Notes: generated from the sequence alone by a model not told the origin. 48,199 nucleotides of DNA from an uncultured Clostridia bacterium (GCA_934255545.1 CAKQOE010000018.1:1-48199); one strand, 5' to 3'. Numbered from the stretch's first letter, positions 8,377 through 17,659 are shown. Made by a program: numbers and translations.

Positions 8377-10701
8377 ATGAATATTACGGAAAAACTTGCG
8401 CAGGAATTCGGCATAAGACTCGCTCAGGTCGAACAGACAGTAGCGCTTATAGACGAGGGAAACACGATACCGTTCATAGCGCGTTACCGTAAGGAAGTGA
8501 CAGGCGGACTGACTGACGTGCTGCTCCGAGACCTTGATGAAAGACTTTCATATCTCAGAGGCCTCGAGGAGAGAAAAGCAGAAGTCATAAAGAGCATAGA
8601 AGAACAGGGAAAGCTTACGGAAGAACTGAAAAGCGAGATCGAGCAGGCGGAGATACTGCAGAGAGTCGAAGATCTGTACAAGCCGTTTAAGCAGAAAAAG
8701 AGCACACGCGCTACAAAAGCGAGAGAACGCGGACTCGGACCTCTGGCAGATATGATATGGGCGCAGGATGCGACGGAAGGAAATATCTTGTCCATTGCAG
8801 CCGGATCCATAGATCCCGGAAAGGAAGTGGAGACTGCAGAGGCAGCGCTCGCAGGCGCGTGCGATATCATAGCTGAAAGGATATCGGATGATGCTGAGAT
8901 AACAGAAATGGTAAGAAATTACAGCAGAGATAACGGCGTGCTTACATCAGAAGCAGCTGACCCGGATGAGAAAACTGTATACGATATGTACTACGAGTAC
9001 GCAGAACCGGTGTCGAAGATCCCTAACCACAGAGTTCTCGCTGTAAACCGCGGCGAAAAAGAAAAGAAACTCAAGGTGAAGATAAAAGTAGAACCTGAAA
9101 AGATACACGAGCTTATAGCTGACAAAGTGATAACTAATGCAGCATCGATATGGACGGGAAGCCTCACGGCTACCATAGAAGACGCATACAAGCGCCTTAT
9201 AGCGCCGTCCATAGAGCGCGAACTCAGAAACGAGCTTACAGAGCGCGCAGAAAAGGACGCGGTAAAGGTATTTGCTAAAAATACAGAAAAGCTTCTCATG
9301 GTGCCGCCTGTAAAGGGTGCGCGCGTGCTGGCCATAGATCCGGGATACAGAACAGGATGCAAGGTGGCTGCCCTCGCGGACACAGGAAAACTGCTCGCGT
9401 ATGCTACGATATATCCTACAGAGCCTAAAAACGATATAGCAGGCTCTGAAAAGATAATAACAAAGCTCATAGACAGATTTAAGCTCAATACAGTAGTCAT
9501 AGGAAACGGCACAGGCTCGCGGGAAACAGAAAAATTTATAGCGGACTATATCGCAAAAACGGGGCGTGACCTGAAATACACTATCGTAAGTGAAGCCGGA
9601 GCGTCTGTATATTCTGCATCGAAGCTCGCTACAGAAGAATATCCTGACCTTGACGTAACGACCAGAGGAGCGATGTCCATAGGCCGCCGCCTGCAGGACC
9701 CGCTTGCAGAGCTCGTAAAGATCTCGCCTAAGAGCATCGGCGTAGGTCAGTATCAGCACGATATAAACCAGGGGCTCCTCGACACTGCGCTGACGAATGT
9801 CGTAGAGGACTGTGTAAATAAAGTAGGTGTCGATCTGAACACAGCGTCTCCGTCGCTGCTTTCATACATTTCCGGTATAAATTCTTCTATCGCAAAGAAT
9901 ATCGTGAAATATCGCGAAGAAAACGGCGCATTCACTGACAGAAAGCAGCTTATGAAGGTATCAAAGCTCGGTGAAAAAACGTTTAAGCAGTGTGCCGGAT
10001 TCATGAGGATATCGGGAGGCAATGACCCGCTCGATGCAACAGCGGTACATCCTGAGTCTTACGCTACGACAAGGGTCATGCTTGAAAGCCTCGGAATAAC
10101 AGGCGATATGATTGCAGCAGGCGGCGTTTCTGATATAGAGGATCGCATATGCGCAAAATACCCGGTCGAGTCTAAGAGAAAGAAAGCTCCGGAAAAGAAG
10201 AAAAAGGAAGCTGAACTTCCGTCTAACGGTCTTGCAGCTCTGGCAGCTCTTCTTGATGATGAAGACTTCAATCCAAAGAAAAAGAAGAAAGAAAGCAAAA
10301 AGCCGGAACCTGAAAATCAGAATATAAAGCGCAGCGTTGAAAAGATGGCGGAAGACCTCGGAATGGGCGTAATGACGCTGACTGATATAATTGACGAGAT
10401 AAAGAAGCCTGCGCGCGACCCGCGCGAATCGATGCCGGGCGTTATATTCAGAAGCGACGTACTCAGCTTTGATGACCTTAAGGCAGGCATGGAGCTTGAA
10501 GGAACTGTCAGAAACGTAGTAGACTTCGGAGCATTCGTAGATATAGGCGTAAAAACTGACGGACTTGTTCATGTATCTGAACTCAGCAGCCGCTTTATAA
10601 AGCATCCTATGGATGCAGTCAGCATCGGTGACAATGTAAAAGTCAGGATACTTGACATAGACAAAGAAAGACACAAGATATCGCTTACTATGAAGCTGTA
10701 G
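8377..10701 (+). CDS. tex: Tex family S1 RNA-binding protein
   Basis: Conserved RNA-binding transcription accessory protein of the Tex/YdcI family; the precise role is unsettled. The 774-residue product shows the N-terminal helical Tex region (NTIPFIARYRKEVTGG), a YqgF/RNase H-like domain (VLAIDPGYRTGCK), helix-hairpin-helix segments (VGVDLNTAS) and a C-terminal S1 domain (GTVRNVVDFGAFVDIGV). Between the HhH region and S1, residues about 594-651 form an extra lysine-rich linker with two KKKK runs, making it somewhat longer than typical Tex. The ATG at 8377 has AGGAGA ten bases upstream; the frame opens 20 codons earlier at GC-rich palindrome. An inverted repeat with CGG loop (8333-8349) separates it from prfB. 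Confidence 0.95.
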   Translation: MNITEKLAQEFGIRLAQVEQTVALIDEGNTIPFIARYRKEVTGGLTDVLLRDLDERLSYLRGLEERKAEVIKSIEEQGKLTEELKSEIEQAEILQRVEDLYKPFKQKKSTRATKARERGLGPLADMIWAQDATEGNILSIAAGSIDPGKEVETAEAALAGACDIIAERISDDAEITEMVRNYSRDNGVLTSEAADPDEKTVYDMYYEYAEPVSKIPNHRVLAVNRGEKEKKLKVKIKVEPEKIHELIADKVITNAASIWTGSLTATIEDAYKRLIAPSIERELRNELTERAEKDAVKVFAKNTEKLLMVPPVKGARVLAIDPGYRTGCKVAALADTGKLLAYATIYPTEPKNDIAGSEKIITKLIDRFKLNTVVIGNGTGSRETEKFIADYIAKTGRDLKYTIVSEAGASVYSASKLATEEYPDLDVTTRGAMSIGRRLQDPLAELVKISPKSIGVGQYQHDINQGLLDTALTNVVEDCVNKVGVDLNTASPSLLSYISGINSSIAKNIVKYREENGAFTDRKQLMKVSKLGEKTFKQCAGFMRISGGNDPLDATAVHPESYATTRVMLESLGITGDMIAAGGVSDIEDRICAKYPVESKRKKAPEKKKKEAELPSNGLAALAALLDDEDFNPKKKKKESKKPEPENQNIKRSVEKMAEDLGMGVMTLTDIIDEIKKPARDPRESMPGVIFRSDVLSFDDLKAGMELEGTVRNVVDFGAFVDIGVKTDGLVHVSELSSRFIKHPMDAVSIGDNVKVRILDIDKERHKISLTMKL

Positions 10702-10713
10702 TCTGGCGATGGT

Positions 10714-10754
10714 AAAGAGGCGCGGCCGTCAGGCGGCGCCTTTGCTGTTTTTTG
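10714..10754 (+). terminator. Intrinsic terminator after tex
   Basis: AGGCGC pairs with GCGCCT across an 11-12 nt loop, followed shortly by a TTTTTT run at 10748-10753. It ends the tex transcript. Confidence 0.7.
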
Positions 10755-10775
10755 TTGCATATGTTAAGAATGTGA

Positions 10776-10804
10776 TTGTAATGGTCATAGATATATGATA
10801 AAAT
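10776..10804 (+). promoter_or_regulatory. Predicted promoter for the EF-G-like gene
   Basis: TTGTAA (10776-10781), 17-bp spacer, TAAAAT (10799-10804), about 120 nt before the start codon. Confidence 0.45.
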
Positions 10805-10926
10805 ATGTGTACGAATTATTGTTTCACGACCATATAAATGAATTAGATCTTGTTAGGATTAGTTGAGGGTTTTGAAAACATTATTTGTGCATAGGATAAT
10901 TAAAATACTGCAAGGAGGTATGCGTT

Positions 10927-12879
10927 ATGGAAGTTTATAACAGCGAAAAGATACGGAATGTTGCGCTCATTGGGCACGGCGGGTGCGGTAAGACATCACT
11001 GATGGAGCTCGCGCTTCTCGAGACCGGCGTTATAAACAGAGTCGGCACTATTGAAGCAGGAACTACCGTTTCTGATTATGACCGCATGGAGATCGAAACC
11101 GGACATTCCATAAATATGTCAATGATCCCTATTGAGTATAAAGACGTAAAGATCAACTTTATAGATACGCCGGGACTTATGGACTTTTCTAACGAAATGT
11201 ATACCGCTATTCAGGCTGCAGCCGTTGCTCTGCTTGTTATAGATGCCGGTTCAGGCATACAGGTAGGAACAGAAAAGGCATGGCAGTTCTGCAAGGAATT
11301 GAAAAAACCTGTATTTATTATGATAAAGAGAAAAGACCGTGATACTTATGTATTTGACGATCTTGTTGCTCAGATAAGAGAAAAGCTGGGCGCTGTATGC
11401 GTTCCTGCAAGCTACCCGCTCAAGCCGGAAATGCTTGAAGCTTTCAACGAGCTTATCGCTGAAACTGATGAAGAGCTCATGAACAAGTACTTTGACACGG
11501 GAGTATTTGAACCGTGGGAATTCAACACAGGTCTGAGAAACGGCGTTGCGAACGCTGAGATCGTTCCTGTATTTGCCTTTGACCCTGAAAACGGCCAGGG
11601 CATTGACATGATGCTCGATGTAATTAGAAAATACGCGCCGTCGCCTCTCAGGCACGCGCCTTACAAATATATAGATGCCAGCGGCGGTGAAGATTACGCT
11701 TTGCCGGAAGTAGACGCTCCTGTTACTATGTGGACGTTCAAGACTCTGGCCGACCCGTTCGTAGGCAAGATATCTATAATGAAAGTCATCACAGGTACGC
11801 TCAAGGCAGGCATGGAGCTTGTAAATACGCGTACAGGCAAGGCTGAAAAGCTCAACAAGCTCGTAGTACTCAGAGGTAAGACACAGATAGAAGTACCGCA
11901 GGCTAACACAGGCGATATCATAGCCGTTTCGAAGCTTACATATACTGAAACAGGCGATACTCTCTGCGACAAGGGTAAGTCAAGGACTTACGTAAATATC
12001 GCCATACATGCGCCTACGCTGTTTACGGCTATCGCAGCAAAGGATAAGAACGACGAAGAAAAGCTGGGATCGGCTCTCGCGAGACTGCGCGAAGAAGACC
12101 CTTCATTCGTTATAAGGCTCGATAAAGAAACGAAGCAGACTCTTATCGGTACTCAGGGCGAGATGCAGATGAATGTCATAAAATCAAAGCTTGCTGAACG
12201 CTTCGGCGTACAGGCTGTGACAAGCCCTAGAAAGGTAGCTTATCGTGAAACGATAAAAGGACATTCAGATGTACAGGGTAAATATAAAAAGCAGTCAGGA
12301 GGCGCAGGCCAGTACGGTGACGTACGTATAAGATTCTCGCCTTCAACTGAACCGGGACTTGAATTCTCAGAACAGCTCTTCGGCGGATCTATCCCTAAGA
12401 ACTACGTTCCGGCTATAGAAAAGGGACTCCTTGAAAGTATGGAAAAGGGTCCTCTGGCAGGATACCCTGTAGTAGGCATAAAAGCAGTCCTGTATGATGG
12501 CTCTTACCATGATGTTGACTCTAATGATATGGCATTCAAGGTAGCAGCTTCAATGGCGTTCAAGGCAGGTATAACAAAAGCTCATCCTGTACTGCTCGAG
12601 CCTATAATGCGTCTTGAGATAAGCATACCTGACGAGTTCATGGGCGACGTAATGGGCGATATGAACAGACGCCGCGCGCGTATACTCGGTATGGAGCCTG
12701 ATGAAAACGGAATGCAGAAGCTGATAGCGGAAGCTCCTATGGCTGAGATACTCGACTATACTATATCGCTGCGCGCTATGACCCAGGCTAAGGGCTCATT
12801 CACTCAGGAGTTCGTCCGTTACGATGAAGTGCCTCAGAAGCTTGCAGAAAAAATAATCGCTGAGGCTGAACAGAAATAA
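10927..12879 (+). CDS. EF-G-like translational GTPase (paralogue, atypical GTPase motifs)
   Basis: Five-domain elongation factor G homologue, 650 residues, shorter than true EF-G. P-loop GHGGCGKT is at 16-23 and domain IV has SGGAGQYGDV. Two features differ from canonical EF-G: the G3 motif reads DTPGL (80-84), so the catalytic histidine after DTPG is Leu, and the G4 motif NKMD is replaced by KRKD at 134-137. It therefore belongs to the EF-G-like/EF-G2 group rather than housekeeping FusA, which normally sits beside rpsL-rpsG. AAGGAGGT precedes ATG 10927. It is monocistronic, with its own promoter and a terminator at 13037. Its role could be ribosome recycling, a stress condition or something else; sequence does not tell. 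Confidence 0.9.
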   Translation: MEVYNSEKIRNVALIGHGGCGKTSLMELALLETGVINRVGTIEAGTTVSDYDRMEIETGHSINMSMIPIEYKDVKINFIDTPGLMDFSNEMYTAIQAAAVALLVIDAGSGIQVGTEKAWQFCKELKKPVFIMIKRKDRDTYVFDDLVAQIREKLGAVCVPASYPLKPEMLEAFNELIAETDEELMNKYFDTGVFEPWEFNTGLRNGVANAEIVPVFAFDPENGQGIDMMLDVIRKYAPSPLRHAPYKYIDASGGEDYALPEVDAPVTMWTFKTLADPFVGKISIMKVITGTLKAGMELVNTRTGKAEKLNKLVVLRGKTQIEVPQANTGDIIAVSKLTYTETGDTLCDKGKSRTYVNIAIHAPTLFTAIAAKDKNDEEKLGSALARLREEDPSFVIRLDKETKQTLIGTQGEMQMNVIKSKLAERFGVQAVTSPRKVAYRETIKGHSDVQGKYKKQSGGAGQYGDVRIRFSPSTEPGLEFSEQLFGGSIPKNYVPAIEKGLLESMEKGPLAGYPVVGIKAVLYDGSYHDVDSNDMAFKVAASMAFKAGITKAHPVLLEPIMRLEISIPDEFMGDVMGDMNRRRARILGMEPDENGMQKLIAEAPMAEILDYTISLRAMTQAKGSFTQEFVRYDEVPQKLAEKIIAEAEQK

Positions 12880-13275
12880 TATATAATAACGCTTAAACAA
12901 AACAAGAATTAAAAAACAGAAAACAAAAGCAGAATAAAAAATGACAGTTGATCAATTTGAGTTTGCCTCCGAAAAAGCTCAAATATTGATGACCGCACGG
13001 TCATGATGAATAAGTTATATTGGTTTACGTTACAGCAAACAGTGGGGACGGTTGCATAAAGCAGCGGTCCCCTGCTGTTTTTATCGCCGTTTTTTATTCT
13101 GAAAATCTGAAATTTTCTTAAAAATGATGCGGATATGCAATTTTGATATTTTCATATCGTTAAAAAAAGTATATTATAGATTAATCGGGGATTTTTACGG
13201 GGAAATTTCTTCGATGATTTTAAGTTCTGTAAGCAGTATTGTTAGAGATTAAATTTTATTAAGGAAATTTGAAGT
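12880..13275 (+). other. 396-nt intergenic region with two hairpins and a terminator
   Basis: No gene seen. It holds an inverted repeat (TCAATTTGAG 12952-12961 with CTCAAATATTGA 12978-12989), directly followed by TGACC-GCAC-GGTCA (12990-13003), then the terminator at 13037-13083, then AT-rich sequence leading to the LCP gene. A promoter for the LCP gene probably lies in 13140-13180, but spacing of TTGATA to TATTAT is too long to call. Confidence 0.6.
13037..13083 (+). terminator. Intrinsic terminator after the EF-G-like gene
   Basis: The arms 13037-13049 and 13067-13080 pair (AAACAG and GGGGAC blocks with a small bulge), followed by a TTTTT run. Confidence 0.75.
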
Positions 13276-14265
13276 ATGAAAGCAAAAACATTTATTAAAT
13301 TTTTTCTGAGCTTTTTGGTCCTGTTTACACTTATCTTCATACCTGTAGTGAAAGGTGTTTCAAACATAAACATTTTCAAAACTTCAGACGGCGCCGGAGA
13401 CGGCGATCTGGAGGATCAGATGGATGTAGGTGTTCTTGTATCACCGGACAGTGAATTTTTCAGCGCATTTACAGATGTAAACCGCGTAAATTTACTCATG
13501 GTAGGCATAAACCAGAAAATGACGGATACGATCATGCTCGTGAGCTGGAATATGGACGATAATAAGATCGATTTAATATCAGTTCCTCGTGATACTTATT
13601 ATGAACGTAATGGATACAACAGCCCGGCGCAGAAAAAGATAAACGCGGCATACGGAGCAGAGGGAATAATCGGAACAGCGAACTCAGTGAGTGACGTTCT
13701 TTACGGTATTCCTATCAACTATTATGCTGTAGTCGATTATGACTCTGTAAAGACTATCGTTGACGGCATAGGCGGTGTTCCTGTCAATGTAGAAAAAGCG
13801 ATGAAGTATGATGACCCTACGGATAAGCCTCCGCTGCATATAAACATACCGGCAGGCGAACAGGTCCTTGACGGTGAACATGCAATTCAGTATCTCCGTT
13901 ACAGAAAGGGCTACAGGGAAGGCGATATCGGTCGTGTAAAGGCTCAGCAGGAGTTCGTAAAGTCAGCATTTAAGCAGGCACTCGACCACGGGCTTATCGA
14001 TTCCGTAAAGCTCATAACAAAAAATGTAGAGTCCGATATCACTGTCGGAGCAGCTACAAAGTTCGCGCTTAAGGCTGTAGGTCTTCAGAGCGACGCTATA
14101 ACTACTTATACGCTTCCGGGCGAGGGCAAGTATATCGGCGATGTTTCGTATTTTATCCAGGATAAGGATGCAACTAAGGACATGCTCAGAGACATATACG
14201 ATCCTCAGCCGGCAACTGATGACGAAGCAGGAAGCAGTGACGAAAGCAGCAATGATGCTGCATAG
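13276..14265 (+). CDS. LytR-CpsA-Psr (LCP) family cell-wall glycopolymer ligase
   Basis: LCP proteins transfer lipid-linked glycopolymers (teichoic acid, capsule or similar) to peptidoglycan on the outer face of the membrane. The 329-residue protein has a short cytoplasmic start, one membrane helix at about 8-27, then the LCP domain. Seen motifs are VNLLMVGI, the TDTIML strand, SVPRDTYY with the conserved Arg-Asp pair, and YLRYRKGYREGDIGR with the phosphate-binding arginines. The tail after about 310 is acidic and Ser-rich. ATG 13276 follows an AGGAAATTTGA site. It is flanked by intergenic regions on both sides, so probably transcribed alone. Confidence 0.93.
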   Translation: MKAKTFIKFFLSFLVLFTLIFIPVVKGVSNINIFKTSDGAGDGDLEDQMDVGVLVSPDSEFFSAFTDVNRVNLLMVGINQKMTDTIMLVSWNMDDNKIDLISVPRDTYYERNGYNSPAQKKINAAYGAEGIIGTANSVSDVLYGIPINYYAVVDYDSVKTIVDGIGGVPVNVEKAMKYDDPTDKPPLHINIPAGEQVLDGEHAIQYLRYRKGYREGDIGRVKAQQEFVKSAFKQALDHGLIDSVKLITKNVESDITVGAATKFALKAVGLQSDAITTYTLPGEGKYIGDVSYFIQDKDATKDMLRDIYDPQPATDDEAGSSDESSNDAA

Positions 14266-14562
14266 CGCAGGCCTGCCTGCGGAAAATGCGCAACAGGCAG
14301 CGAAGCTGCCTTCCTACGTCCGCTACGCGGACTACGGTTAAAGTCCTGCCCGTATCTCTGATACGGCGCGCAGGACTTATACAGAAATCACGTAGCTTTA
14401 GCTGCAATGTGATTTTTCAGTTGTCGTATTTTACACTGCAGCTAAAGCTGCGTAAAATACGCGGTGACGCGTTGTTATCATATGATGATTTAAATTAGTT
14501 TATTCGTAATTAATTTTTATTGTACTTATTTAAAATGTAATTGTGTTATTTCGGAGGAAGAA
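14266..14562 (+). other. Hairpin-dense leader between the LCP gene and glpX
   Basis: No gene seen in this 297-nt gap. Hairpins in order: GGCAGC-GAA-GCTGCC (14296-14310); GTCCGC-TAC-GCGGAC (14318-14332); a long near-perfect stem about 14342-14377 (AGTCCTGC/GCAGGACT enclosing CCGTATC/GATACGG), likely ending the LCP transcript although no T-run follows; then two competing structures. AGCTTTAGCTGCA (14394-14406) can pair with TGCAGCTAAAGCT (14437-14449), or the latter can lie inside the stem CGTATTTTAC/GTAAAATACG (14425-14434 with 14452-14461). ACGCG-GTGA-CGCGT (14459-14472) closes the set. Confidence 0.6.
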
Positions 14563-15570
14563 ATGTCAAACGAAGAAAAAATCATGGACAGAGACCTTGG
14601 TCTCGAACTCGCTCGTGTAACAGAAACTGCAGCTATCGGCTGCGCTAAATGGATGGGCCGCGGCGACAAGAATTCTGCTGACCAGGCTGCTGTTACAGGC
14701 ATGAGAAAGATGTTTGAAACTGTTAATATCGACGGTGTCGTAGTTATCGGTGAGGGTGAAAAGGACGAGGCTCCTATGCTTTACATAGGCGAGCAGATAG
14801 GTATCGGCGGTCCTGACGCTGACAAGGTAGACATCGCGGTAGATCCTCTGGACGGAACTACATCAACTGCAAAGGGTATCGCAAACGCAATCTCTGTAAT
14901 AGCTATCGCAAAGAGAAATCATCTTTTCCACACTAAGAATTATTATATGGAAAAGATCGTTGTAGGACCTAAGGCAAAGGGTACTATCGATATAACGAAG
15001 CCACTTAAGGAAAATCTTGTAAACGTAGCAAAGGCTCTCAACAAGAGCGTTGAAGAGCTTACAGTAACTATCCTTGAAAGAGACCGTCATAAGGATATCA
15101 TCGCTCAGTGCCGTGAAGCCGGATGCAGAGTAAAGCTTTTCAGAGACGGTGATGTAGGAGCTGCGATATCAACATGCTATGATGACAGCGGTGTTGATAT
15201 GATGGTAGGTATAGGCGGATGCCCTGAAGGCGTGCTTGCTGCTGCTGCGCTTAAGTGTCTCGGCGGCGAGATCCAGGGAAGACTGTATGCGCATACAGCT
15301 GCAGAGATAAAGCAGGCTCAGACTGATCCTGATTACTACAGAGTACTCACTACTGACGATCTGGCAGCAGGCGATGATGTATTATTTATCGCTACAGGCG
15401 TTTCAGACGGTGATATGCTCAAGGGCGTACGTTTCCTCGGAAACAACAGAGTAAAGACAGATACTGTCGTAATGAGAAGCGCTTCAGGCACTATCAGATT
15501 TATAGAGGCTGTCCACGATATGAACAAGAAGCCTTCATATGCCCAGAACGACGGTAAAGAGATCAGATAA
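14563..15570 (+). CDS. glpX: Class II fructose-1,6-bisphosphatase
   Basis: Removes the 1-phosphate from fructose 1,6-bisphosphate in gluconeogenesis. The 335-residue product is GlpX-type: VVIGEGEKDEAPM and the metal/substrate site DIAVDPLDGTT are present, followed by the C-terminal half with IGGCPEGVLAAAALKCLGG. Length is normal. ATG 14563 has GGAGGAAG immediately before it. Base composition and codon use (many GCT, GTA) suggest strong expression. It is preceded by a structured leader (14394-14472) that could control it and followed by the rho leader. Confidence 0.96.
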   Translation: MSNEEKIMDRDLGLELARVTETAAIGCAKWMGRGDKNSADQAAVTGMRKMFETVNIDGVVVIGEGEKDEAPMLYIGEQIGIGGPDADKVDIAVDPLDGTTSTAKGIANAISVIAIAKRNHLFHTKNYYMEKIVVGPKAKGTIDITKPLKENLVNVAKALNKSVEELTVTILERDRHKDIIAQCREAGCRVKLFRDGDVGAAISTCYDDSGVDMMVGIGGCPEGVLAAAALKCLGGEIQGRLYAHTAAEIKQAQTDPDYYRVLTTDDLAAGDDVLFIATGVSDGDMLKGVRFLGNNRVKTDTVVMRSASGTIRFIEAVHDMNKKPSYAQNDGKEIR

Positions 15571-15819
15571 ATTAAATCAGGTATTAAGCTGCGGACGCAA
15601 CAAAGCAGTAATATCCCAAACAGATCGAACAGATCAGGCGTATCAACAAAAATAGTATTCTAAGCAATTCATTTTCTTAAAATGCAGGAAAAGCGATCTT
15701 TAAGTATAGTTCTGACTGAAGCTTTTCCGGTATCTGACGGCAGATATCGCTTATGCGGTCACTGCCGCAAATAAAATGTTATATCTATTGTAGGAAATGA
15801 ATATCCGGAAAGGTATTTG
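15571..15819 (+). other. Leader of rho with three stem-loops
   Basis: No gene. GGAAAAGC (15687-15694) pairs with GCTTTTCC (15721-15728); TATCTG-ACGG-CAGATA follows at 15731-15746; TGCGG/CCGCA forms a third stem at 15754-15769. The first would end the glpX transcript or begin a rho leader. Rho genes are commonly autoregulated by termination within their leaders; nothing here proves it. Confidence 0.5.
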
Positions 15820-17559
15820 ATGAAAAAAATAACAAGCGCTGAGCTCGACGGCATGAAGATCGCCGAGCTCAGAGTGCTTGGCGCCGAGCTTAAGCTCGAA
15901 GGCGCCGACACTCTGAAAAAGCCGGTTCTTCGCCAGGCGATAAAGGATCATCTTGCATCGCTCGAGGAAAAGAAAGCAGGAAAAGAAAAAACATCAGTGA
16001 CTGAGGAAGCTGATGCTGCTGCAGACAAGCCTGTAAGAAAAGCGCGTACAACGCGTAAAACAGCAGAAAAGACATCAGGCAGAAAGACAGCTAAAAAAAC
16101 TGACGCAGCAGACGAAGAAAAGAAAACAGTAAAAAGGTCATATAAGACTGAAAGAGCTGTGAAAACAGAAAAAACTCATAAAAAAGATGAACAGCCGGAG
16201 CTTTCCGATGAACAGCAGCAGTATGAAGAAACTGCAGATCTGCAGACACCGGCACCGGGTGAGGTAAAGACAGACGATACATCACAGAATGTATCAGACG
16301 AAGCTGCAAATGGCAACAATGTCAGTGAAAGTACAGATGCAGGACACGCTGAACGCAGCGAGCATGAACACAGACATGAAAGACATGACCACAGAACTGA
16401 CCATAGGACTGAAAGAAACGAACAGAAGTATTCTGAGGAAGAAAGACCTGTGGTTACCGGCATCCTCGACATTGCTGAGGGAGGATTCGGATTTTTAAGA
16501 TTTGATAATTTTCTGACCAGTGACAAAGATATTTACGTTTCTCCGACGCAGATCAGGCGTTTTAATCTCAAAAAAGGCGATAAGATAAAAGGAATAACGA
16601 GAAGACCGAACGAAGGAGAACGATTCGGAGCTTTATTGTATGTAAATACAGTAAACGGCGATGAACCGGGAGTTTCGATGCGCAGACCTAATTTCGAGGA
16701 TCTTACACCGATATTCCCTTATGAAAGGCTCCGACTTGAACATTCAAGAACAGATCTCGCCACGAGGATAATCGACCTTGTCGCTCCTATCGGAAAGGGT
16801 CAGAGAGGACTTATAGTAGCGCCTCCTAAAACAGGTAAGACAGTTCTGCTCAAGAAGATAGCGACTACGATCGAACAGAATTATCCCGATATAAAGGTCA
16901 TAGTGCTTCTCGTTGACGAAAGACCTGAAGAAGTAACCGATATGAAGGAGTCCATAAACGGAGATGTTCTTTATTCAACGTTCGACGAACAGGCTGAGCA
17001 TCATGTAAAGGTTGCAGAAATGGTCCTTGCACACGCAGAAAGACTTGCAGAGCACAAGAAGGATGTAGTAATACTCCTTGACAGCATCACGCGCCTGGCG
17101 CGTGCATACAACATGGTCATTCCGTCTTCAGGAAAGACGCTTTCCGGCGGTATAGATCCCGGAGCGCTTCATAAGCCAAAGAAATTCTTCGGAGCAGCCC
17201 GCAAGCTGCGCGAGGGAGGAAGCATCACTATACTTGCGACTGCGCTTATAGAGACGGGAAGCAGGATGGATGACGTCATATTTGAAGAGTTCAAGGGAAC
17301 AGGCAACATGGAGCTGCACCTTGACAGGAGACTCTCCGAAAAGCGCATATTCCCTGCAATAAACCTGAACAAGTCAGGAACGAGACGTGAGGATCTGCTG
17401 CTTGACCAGACTGAAATGGAAGCCATATGGAAGATCCGCCGCGCCATGGCTAATCAGAATCCGCAGGAAGTAACGGAAAGCATCATCGACAATCTCTCAA
17501 AGACAAGATGCAACGCGGATTTTATAGAAATTATTCTGAAAACTAAGGTACTGGGGTAA
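15820..17559 (+). CDS. rho: Transcription termination factor Rho with a long disordered insertion
   Basis: Hexameric RNA helicase that terminates transcription. The 579-residue protein is about 150 residues longer than E. coli Rho. Residues 1-50 are the Rho N-terminal helical domain; about 50-207 are a Lys/Glu/Thr-rich then His/Arg/Asp-rich low-complexity insertion; about 208-285 are the RNA-binding cold-shock-like domain (GILDIAEGGFGFLR); the rest is the ATPase with Walker A APPKTGKT, VDERPEEVTDM, LLDSITRLARAYN and the SGKTLSGG Q-loop region. ATG 15820 is preferred over the TTG just before it because GGAAAGG lies six bases upstream. It heads the block with yqhQ, prmC and rpmE. Confidence 0.97.
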   Translation: MKKITSAELDGMKIAELRVLGAELKLEGADTLKKPVLRQAIKDHLASLEEKKAGKEKTSVTEEADAAADKPVRKARTTRKTAEKTSGRKTAKKTDAADEEKKTVKRSYKTERAVKTEKTHKKDEQPELSDEQQQYEETADLQTPAPGEVKTDDTSQNVSDEAANGNNVSESTDAGHAERSEHEHRHERHDHRTDHRTERNEQKYSEEERPVVTGILDIAEGGFGFLRFDNFLTSDKDIYVSPTQIRRFNLKKGDKIKGITRRPNEGERFGALLYVNTVNGDEPGVSMRRPNFEDLTPIFPYERLRLEHSRTDLATRIIDLVAPIGKGQRGLIVAPPKTGKTVLLKKIATTIEQNYPDIKVIVLLVDERPEEVTDMKESINGDVLYSTFDEQAEHHVKVAEMVLAHAERLAEHKKDVVILLDSITRLARAYNMVIPSSGKTLSGGIDPGALHKPKKFFGAARKLREGGSITILATALIETGSRMDDVIFEEFKGTGNMELHLDRRLSEKRIFPAINLNKSGTRREDLLLDQTEMEAIWKIRRAMANQNPQEVTESIIDNLSKTRCNADFIEIILKTKVLG

Positions 17560-17597
17560 AAAATCTGTTATCATATCAGCTGTCAGAATATCAACGG

Positions 17598-17614
17598 CAG
17601 CTGCCGGGCAGCTG
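17598..17614 (+). other. Mini-hairpin between rho and yqhQ
   Basis: CAGCTGC-CGG-GCAGCTG, a perfect 7-bp stem with a CGG triloop, the same form as 8333-8349. No T-run follows. Confidence 0.5.
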
Positions 17615-17659
17615 TAATGTACAGTAAGTTATGTAAATTCGAAAAGGAATTAGTAGAAA

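Noticed and set aside
8947..9759. 270-residue antisense ORF inside tex
   Set aside because: Lies wholly opposite a conserved gene, is rich in Cys, Tyr and Arg as antisense shadows are, and has no start signals.
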